Shown here: positions 55,168 to 60,559 of the stretch, piece after piece | Layout of the letters: every line of letters starts with the position of its first letter | Numbering within the stretch: the first letter of the stretch is position 1 | Assembly (NCBI GenBank): GCA_030540195.1 | Contig: JAUNWT010000005.1 | Location: 1-60,559, forward strand | Source of the DNA: Bacillota bacterium | GTDB lineage: Bacteria; Bacillota_I; Bacilli_A; Erysipelotrichales; Coprobacillaceae | Direction: 5' to 3' | DNA: 60,559 nt | Translations under genes and position numbers: made by a program | Notes under the pieces: generated by a model | Database searches by the model: none | What the model was told of the DNA's origin: nothing | What the model saw: the letters and a program-made list of their open reading frames with translations, nothing else

Positions 55168-56028
55168 TTACACCCCTTTACACCCAATTTTTTGTCCTAA
55201 TAAAACTCTCGTTTCTACATTCTCACGAGAATTGTTTATAATATCATTATCTATAATGACAGTATCTTTCTTAAAAATCAAGACAACTGTCGATCCACCA
55301 AATTCAAAATAGCCTTTTTCTTTTCCTTTAGAGGCAATTTCATGACGATAATTGACAATCTTGCCAACCATCATTGCGCCTACTTCCATTTGAATTATTT
55401 TTCCAAAGTTTTTTGAATCAATCACAGTATACTCTCTACTATTCATTTTATAAATAGGGTAGTAATCATTTGCGATAGGATTTACCGTATGGAAAATCCC
55501 TTTAATTTTTTTATGTCCTACAATTTTACCATCATCTACATAACTGTAGCGATGATAATCATCAACTGCTAAACGAAAAACCAAACATACTCCTCCATCA
55601 TATTCACTTGCGAGTTGTTGATCTTGAAGTAAATCTTTTAATTGATATTTTGTATCTTTGATTTCTAAAATTGTTTCTTCATTTATTGGATAATAAGTGA
55701 GTTTACTATCGGCTGGTGCCATTAAAATAGAATCACTTTTATCAAATGGTCTTTTTCCTTCTTTAATTCTTCTTGTAAAGAAATCATTATAACTTTTATA
55801 TTTCTTTTCTTCATATTGACTCATATCAATTGAGTTATTTTTAATAAAAGAAGGAATACTTGTTTTTGATAAAGGAGATGACATATAAACTCCACCTAAA
55901 TGTGTAATAAATGGTGAAACTAAGATTTTTAAAGCACATCTACCAATAGATGTGCTGTAGAGTTTTTTTAATAATTGATTTTGTCCTTCTAATTCTCTAA
56001 CTATTTGTCCTTGACGATCTTTAATCAT
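55168..56028 (-). CDS. psd: Phosphatidylserine decarboxylase proenzyme
   Basis: 286-aa type I/II Psd that turns phosphatidylserine into phosphatidylethanolamine; the pyruvoyl group forms by self-cleavage. The cleavage motif reads FGGSTVV near residue 250, as GGST instead of the usual LGST. DDYHRYSY has the active His (about 134-141). HTVNPIAN and FGKIIQMEVGAMMVGKI are conserved. Its ATG overlaps the pssA TGA (ATGA at 56025-56028), so coupled translation is certain; a GTG nine bases upstream is rejected. Confidence 0.94.
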   Translation of the reverse strand: MIKDRQGQIVRELEGQNQLLKKLYSTSIGRCALKILVSPFITHLGGVYMSSPLSKTSIPSFIKNNSIDMSQYEEKKYKSYNDFFTRRIKEGKRPFDKSDSILMAPADSKLTYYPINEETILEIKDTKYQLKDLLQDQQLASEYDGGVCLVFRLAVDDYHRYSYVDDGKIVGHKKIKGIFHTVNPIANDYYPIYKMNSREYTVIDSKNFGKIIQMEVGAMMVGKIVNYRHEIASKGKEKGYFEFGGSTVVLIFKKDTVIIDNDIINNSRENVETRVLLGQKIGCKGV

Positions 56029-56639
56029 GAAAAACACACAATTTGCACAAGTTCAACGACAACTAAAATGCCGAGTGCAATAAGTCCTTTCCCTTTTAAT
56101 TTTGGAACTTTAAAATCAACGATAAATAAAATTCCCGTAATTAACATCAAAGTACCATATAAATAATCCAATCCAAAAATCACATACCTTAAAGCGAATG
56201 CAAAAGGTAAAATAAAGGCAGATGTTGTTACTGGTAATCCCTGATAATATTTTCTTTTCTCTGTTGTTTGTTGCTGTCTAGTTTCTTCAGTTACATTAAA
56301 ATAGGCTAAACGAATAACAGCTGCAAGCACATAAAGTATTTCAATTGCAAGCCATCCAACTGAAGATAGTCCTAAATTATATCCTAGTATCGCAGGGAAA
56401 ACACCAAAAGAAATTAAATCACATAAAGAATCAATTTGAATACCAAATTTCTTTTCTTCTTCTGTACGATTTTTTTTACTTCTAGCGACCATTCCATCAA
56501 ATGTATCACAAATACCACACATCATCAAACAGATAAATGACCATTGATATGCACCGATCACCGATAAATGGATTCCTACCATTGCAAATACTAAAGATAA
56601 GTATGTAAGAATGACAGTATAACTATAAAATCCTATCAT
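56025..56639 (-). CDS. pssA: CDP-diacylglycerol-serine O-phosphatidyltransferase
   Basis: 204-aa membrane enzyme making phosphatidylserine from CDP-diacylglycerol and serine. The CDP-alcohol phosphotransferase motif D-G-x2-A-R-x(n)-G-x3-D-x3-D is present in DTFDGMVARSKK and KKFGIQIDSLCDLISFG (about 45-85). Six membrane spans. GGGAG precedes the ATG. First gene of pssA-psd-parA-parB. Confidence 0.95.
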   Translation of the reverse strand: MIGFYSYTVILTYLSLVFAMVGIHLSVIGAYQWSFICLMMCGICDTFDGMVARSKKNRTEEEKKFGIQIDSLCDLISFGVFPAILGYNLGLSSVGWLAIEILYVLAAVIRLAYFNVTEETRQQQTTEKRKYYQGLPVTTSAFILPFAFALRYVIFGLDYLYGTLMLITGILFIVDFKVPKLKGKGLIALGILVVVELVQIVCFS

Positions 56640-56718
56640 ATTCTACTCCCTCTATAATTAACGAAAACATTATAGCATAATTTTATCTAATAATGTAGTT
56701 TATTTCGTCTATATCGCA

Positions 56719-57273
56719 TTATTCATGTTTTTGAAATTCTCGATTTATATTTAAGTCTTTATAGAGAACAACTTCATTTCTTTTTAAACTTTCTGGAACA
56801 TCAATAATTCTTTGATTTGAAGAGCCTCTAAATTTCAAACTTAAATCTTTTAATTCCTCAACAAATTTTCCATCAACAAGAACATCAATATAAGATAAAA
56901 GTTCGTCGGTTACTTCACATCTTGCTCTGCTTTCTTGTAAAAGTTCTTGATCAAAAAGATAACCTGTGTAACACCAAATGTCTTTTTTAGGATAAATTTC
57001 TTTCACTTTTTTAATAAAAGAAACAAGTGCTCTTTGATTACTTGGTTCCATCGGTTCTCCTCCTAAAAGAGATAAACCGGTAATATGTTCTGGTTTTAAA
57101 TAATCAATAATTAAATCTTCAACTTCTTTGGTAAATTCTTTTCCATATTTAAAATCCCATGTCATTTGATTAAAACAGTTTTTACAGTGATGTGTACATC
57201 CTGAAACAAACAAAGACACACGAACACCCAAACCATTGGCTATATCAAAATTTTTAATTTCCGCATAATTCAT
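56719..57273 (-). CDS. nrdG: Anaerobic ribonucleotide reductase activating protein
   Basis: 184-aa radical-SAM activase that places the glycyl radical on NrdD. The cluster motif is CTHHCKNCF (about 26-34) and the SAM glycine loop is SLLGGEPMEPSN (about 66-77). Length is typical. nrdD is not adjacent in this window. It shows an anaerobic deoxynucleotide route. Confidence 0.95.
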   Translation of the reverse strand: MNYAEIKNFDIANGLGVRVSLFVSGCTHHCKNCFNQMTWDFKYGKEFTKEVEDLIIDYLKPEHITGLSLLGGEPMEPSNQRALVSFIKKVKEIYPKKDIWCYTGYLFDQELLQESRARCEVTDELLSYIDVLVDGKFVEELKDLSLKFRGSSNQRIIDVPESLKRNEVVLYKDLNINREFQKHE

Positions 57274-57349
57274 TTCTATTCCTCTTTTCTAAAAGACTAT
57301 ACCACATTTTTCTTAGGATATCTCCTCTTGTACTTTTTATTTTTTAAAT

Positions 57350-57372
57350 AAAAACACGGTTCCCCGTGTTTT
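57350..57372 (-). terminator. Terminator of the surface protein gene
   Basis: On the minus strand ACACGG-GGAA-CCGTGT followed by TTTTATTT. Confidence 0.85.
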
Positions 57373-57373
57373 A

Positions 57374-60300
57374 TTATTTATGTTGATTTGCTTTTTTCAA
57401 ACATATAACTACTAAAGCAAAAAGACAAGAACCAAGTAATAAAATCAAATACATAGAAACATTTGTATCATCACCTGTATGAGGTTTTGCCTCTAAAGTA
57501 TTTGTTTTTATTGAATTCTCTTGAAAACTTTCCTCTTCTTTATTAGAGTTTGGTACTTCAATACTTGGTTTTAAATTATTCATTGGCATATATTCATTTA
57601 AAATAGTATATCCTTCTATTGTTGTTATATAACCTTGAATCGATTCTATTTGTACAGTATAAATAATATCTTTTTTATTTTCACGTATTGGTAAATTTTC
57701 AAAAATATATTTCCAATTTCCTTCATTATTTACATAAACTTCTTTTTCCAATTGTTTCTTCCCATTAGCATAAAGAATAACTTTTATATTTGAAGGTCTA
57801 TTTTGAAGATATTTTTCATCACCCTTCCACTTAATCATTCCTGAAACAGTGGTTGTTTCAGGATGATAGTTATTTATAACTGTGTAATCCTCTATTATGG
57901 TTGAATAATCTTGAACATTTTTTTCTTTAATTGTATATTTTATTTCTTTTCCATTGCTTCTTATTGGAAAAGAGCCAAATTGATATCGCCATTGACTTGT
58001 TGCATCAACATCCATTTGTGCAATTTCTTTTCCATTAGCATAAAGAATCAAATGAGCTTTATCCGGTCTTGCACCCTTATAATCTTGCTCATCATTCCAT
58101 TGTACGCGACCAGCAATTAATATCTTTTCTGGCGTATATACATTTGTGATATTAAAACCTTCTATAGAAGTCGTATAATCCGTAATGGTTTCTTGTTTTA
58201 CAGTATAATTAATAATCTTTCCTTTATTCAATACCAATAAATCATCGAAGGAATAAGTCCATTGATCTTCTTCTCCTACCACTTTTTGCGCTATTTCTTT
58301 TCCATCACCATACAAAATCACCTTTACTGACGTTGGACGTGCTTTTAAATCATCTTCGTCCCCTTGCCAATTTATTTTTCCAGAAACGGTTGTTTTTTGA
58401 GGTTGATATGTATTTGTAATGTCAAAGCCTTCTATTTGATTCCCTGTTATTGTTGTTTGATAATAATCAATATTATCAAAACGATCGAAATCTATAGAAT
58501 AATGATACTCCACTTTATTTTCTTGCAGGCGAACATTTTTAAACGAACCTGTCCATCCATTTTCTTCACTTAATTCAATTGAATTAGCCGTACGAACACC
58601 CTCTTTAACAAGCCAAACTGTGATATTCTCTGGTCGAAGTCCGTCCTCATTTTTAGAGTCTTTCCAATTTATAACAATGGGAATATCCCCTACCGTAAAA
58701 TCTGGCTGGCAATGAACTTTAACTAATGCATGGTTAGAAAAATGCCATATTCCATTTTCATCTAGCCAAGAAGGATCACTATTATACTCTCCTTCATTTC
58801 CTTCACGATATTTCGTAGGATCTACGGTAATTTTATAATCACGATAACCATCTTGATCACTTGCAGAGTCATAAGCAACATTTCCTACTTTAACAACTCT
58901 TAAAGTATAGGTTGCGACAGAACCATTAACATATAATGGTAAATCATTCCATGTATATTTCCATTCATTTTCATTATTAAGCTCTTGTGTATATTGATTT
59001 CCTACAAGTTTAGAACCATTACACCAAAGTTCAACTGTCATTGGCAATTTATTATCTTCTGAAGCTTTCCATTCACCTTGAGCAGTGACTGTTGTTAATT
59101 GTTTTGATGTATTTTTAATCATGCACATGCTTTCTGTCGTTTCTATTTGATTAATAACTTCTTGATTTTCTTCATTATAAGCTTTGCTTTCGCTGATCTT
59201 CCCATTTGCATCAATTGAAAAATCAATTTTCTTTACACCTTCATAGCCTACTGGAACATTTTCAACAAGACGATATTTTCCTTGTGATATTTTTAACTGA
59301 ATTTCACCTTTAGAATTCGTTACTAATTTATCCGTTTTAACATAACCTTCATTTAAAGATTTTGCTTCTGTTGAATACTGCTCACCTTTTTTATAAATCG
59401 TTATTGATTTATTAGATTGATCCGTAAGTATAAAAGAAACATTTTCAAGCCCTTGTTTACTAAATGCATCTTCTTTAATAAATGTAATAAATCCTGCTTG
59501 AACATAAGTATTATAAAATGATACTGTTTGATAACTTGTATAATTGATATCATTTGGATAGGAACTTGCCGTTACCTCTACACCTGTATCATTATAATCC
59601 TGCCAAGTATCCGTTGCATCTGATGAATTGGTAATCATATAACGATTAGAATGATACCATGTATTATCAACCATATAATTATTTTCCTTCAATATATACT
59701 GTGATCCTGGTCGCACTTTTAAAACCCATGTATAGGTATCCGTTTTTTTATCATAATATTTATACCCTGAAGTATTGTCATCTGATTCTTGACTTAAATT
59801 TAAATTATAAATTGTATTGTTTTCCGTTGTCGTTGTTCTTTGTACAGAAATAGAATAATTTCTTTTAATTTGATCAATTGCTTGGCTGTCTCCCGAGAAA
59901 GTCTTCTTTACAACAAGATATCCTTCTTTGGCGACTAAAACACCATCAACATGCCATCCATCTTCTTTGACATACTTTACTGCATACCAACGAATCTTAA
60001 AATGATCCGTCGTTAACTCATCCTTGTCTACACTTTGATCATCAACTTTTATATCTGCATTGGAATTACGCAATTGTTCAAGAATTTCTTCATCAGAAGG
60101 CATCGTATCTGCCGTAACTCCCTTGATTGGCGTTGTTACCATACTATGTATTTGAGCATCTTTTTCGTAAGCTTCTTGTGCTGATGTTTCGGCATCTACC
60201 AACGAATAATTCCAATCTCCATTCGAAGCAATCGGTATATTTTCTGTCCCTTTTAAACTCGTCGTATAAAGAGAAGACGTAAAATTCTTTTCATCTACTT

Positions 60301-60496
60301 TTCCAAAACCATTAGATGTATTATCTGAAACTTCACAGTCTAAACTTAAATAGAAATTTGTGGAAGTAATTCGACTATTTGTATCTAACGCACTCCACAT
60401 TGCGTTTAATTCAAGTATGCCATTGTGTTCAAAGCGTGCAATATCTTTACGTTCTAATTGTTGGTTAGCAGGAATTATTTTATTAGAATTCCCCAC
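57374..60496 (-). CDS. Cna-B repeat, sortase-anchored surface protein; 5' end missing or broken
   Basis: The open frame ends in a sortase signal: PHTGDD (a variant of LPxTG, about residue 1003), a 20-residue hydrophobic span and a KKANQHK tail. Before it are about five Cna-B domains (about 465-960), three of them near-repeats sharing ARPxxxKVILYxxGKxI cores. A SpaA-like prealbumin domain (about 335-450) and a region of unknown fold (40-330) come first. The frame begins mid-domain: residues 1-36, with the preceding LTGWK codons, look like the end of an InlB/Listeria-Bacteroides repeat. There is no signal peptide, and all three frames hold stops between 60520 and 60559. The GTG at 60496 is only the first possible start. 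Most likely a truncated gene or cassette. Confidence 0.75.
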   Translation of the reverse strand: MGNSNKIIPANQQLERKDIARFEHNGILELNAMWSALDTNSRITSTNFYLSLDCEVSDNTSNGFGKVDEKNFTSSLYTTSLKGTENIPIASNGDWNYSLVDAETSAQEAYEKDAQIHSMVTTPIKGVTADTMPSDEEILEQLRNSNADIKVDDQSVDKDELTTDHFKIRWYAVKYVKEDGWHVDGVLVAKEGYLVVKKTFSGDSQAIDQIKRNYSISVQRTTTTENNTIYNLNLSQESDDNTSGYKYYDKKTDTYTWVLKVRPGSQYILKENNYMVDNTWYHSNRYMITNSSDATDTWQDYNDTGVEVTASSYPNDINYTSYQTVSFYNTYVQAGFITFIKEDAFSKQGLENVSFILTDQSNKSITIYKKGEQYSTEAKSLNEGYVKTDKLVTNSKGEIQLKISQGKYRLVENVPVGYEGVKKIDFSIDANGKISESKAYNEENQEVINQIETTESMCMIKNTSKQLTTVTAQGEWKASEDNKLPMTVELWCNGSKLVGNQYTQELNNENEWKYTWNDLPLYVNGSVATYTLRVVKVGNVAYDSASDQDGYRDYKITVDPTKYREGNEGEYNSDPSWLDENGIWHFSNHALVKVHCQPDFTVGDIPIVINWKDSKNEDGLRPENITVWLVKEGVRTANSIELSEENGWTGSFKNVRLQENKVEYHYSIDFDRFDNIDYYQTTITGNQIEGFDITNTYQPQKTTVSGKINWQGDEDDLKARPTSVKVILYGDGKEIAQKVVGEEDQWTYSFDDLLVLNKGKIINYTVKQETITDYTTSIEGFNITNVYTPEKILIAGRVQWNDEQDYKGARPDKAHLILYANGKEIAQMDVDATSQWRYQFGSFPIRSNGKEIKYTIKEKNVQDYSTIIEDYTVINNYHPETTTVSGMIKWKGDEKYLQNRPSNIKVILYANGKKQLEKEVYVNNEGNWKYIFENLPIRENKKDIIYTVQIESIQGYITTIEGYTILNEYMPMNNLKPSIEVPNSNKEEESFQENSIKTNTLEAKPHTGDDTNVSMYLILLLGSCLFALVVICLKKANQHK

Positions 60497-60559
60497 CTTC
60501 CATCCTGTTAAACCGCAGATTCAACACACCAGCCAACCGCAAATTATATTAACCATTAA

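Noticed and set aside
57600-59100. Regularly spaced similar segments, considered as a CRISPR or DNA repeat array
   Set aside because: They encode successive Cna-B domains at about 270-base spacing and differ in sequence; protein repeats, not a CRISPR.
57911-59853. Plus-strand frames opposite the surface protein
   Set aside because: No ribosome sites and no recognisable domains; they mirror the Cna-B coding strand.

Overview
The window is AT-rich, low-GC Gram-positive (Firmicutes) DNA. It has strong AGGAGG-type ribosome sites, short intrinsic terminators and a SpoIIE phosphatase. Its gene blocks resemble those of gut Erysipelotrichia (Coprobacillaceae-like): many PTS/6-phospho-beta-glucosidase genes, MurR/RpiR regulators, a DUF6465 protein and Cna-B surface proteins. 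The taxon is inferred from gene content; no rRNA is present and no tRNA gene was seen.

Left third (1-27 kb), mostly accessory metabolism. A gene fragment at the edge is followed by an LTA-synthase-like phosphotransferase, HAD and GNAT enzymes and DUF951-folD. A cellobiose-type PTS EIIC pairs with a stand-alone RarA/MgsA C-terminal domain beside a divergent RpiR regulator. Then come a FAD dehydrogenase, a HisJ-type phosphatase, ahpC, RpiR plus a GH1 enzyme, MFS-Nudix, two tandem DJ-1 genes plus RpiR, and a DUF6465 protein with a histone-H1-like tail. An MMPL exporter with its heptad-repeat partner is controlled by a divergent TetR through clear palindromes. An SDR / 104-residue membrane protein / metallo-beta-lactamase operon has its own TetR and operator; the small membrane protein carries two His-X13-His pairs, as in diheme cytochromes b. 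A LysR gene lies divergent from an aldo-keto reductase and an iron alcohol dehydrogenase.

Middle (27-32.3 kb). A decayed IS4/IS1634-like element (27230-29219) sits in the loop of a former terminator hairpin. It lies just downstream of an unusual operon: two free cellobiose-type EIIB proteins, a fusion of an EIIB domain with a degenerate ROK domain, and an RpiR regulator. No EIIA or EIIC is present in the operon, and a cre-like site overlaps its promoter. I consider this the most novel system in the window: it looks like a sugar-phosphorelay sensor rather than an ordinary transporter operon.

Right half (32.3-60.5 kb), mainly core genes on the minus strand. These are dusB, hslO, a 28-residue membrane peptide, ftsH, hpt, tilS and spoIIE (with a Spo0A-type 21-bp-spacer promoter). 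Next are prfA-prmC-acetyltransferase, a DUF1275 protein, a PadR/DUF2812 pair with operators built into the promoter, tdk, and the yybS-gdpP-rplI-dnaB block. A second GH1 gene, pssA-psd-parA-parB and nrdG follow. The window ends in a large Cna-B, sortase-anchored surface protein whose 5' end is missing or broken.

How the parts fit: five sugar modules (EIIC+RarA_C, RpiR+GH1, DJ-1+RpiR+MFS, EIIB/ROK+RpiR, GH1) suggest beta-glucoside and amino-sugar scavenging, with PTS subunits spread over unlinked operons. The core blocks keep the order known from Bacillus.
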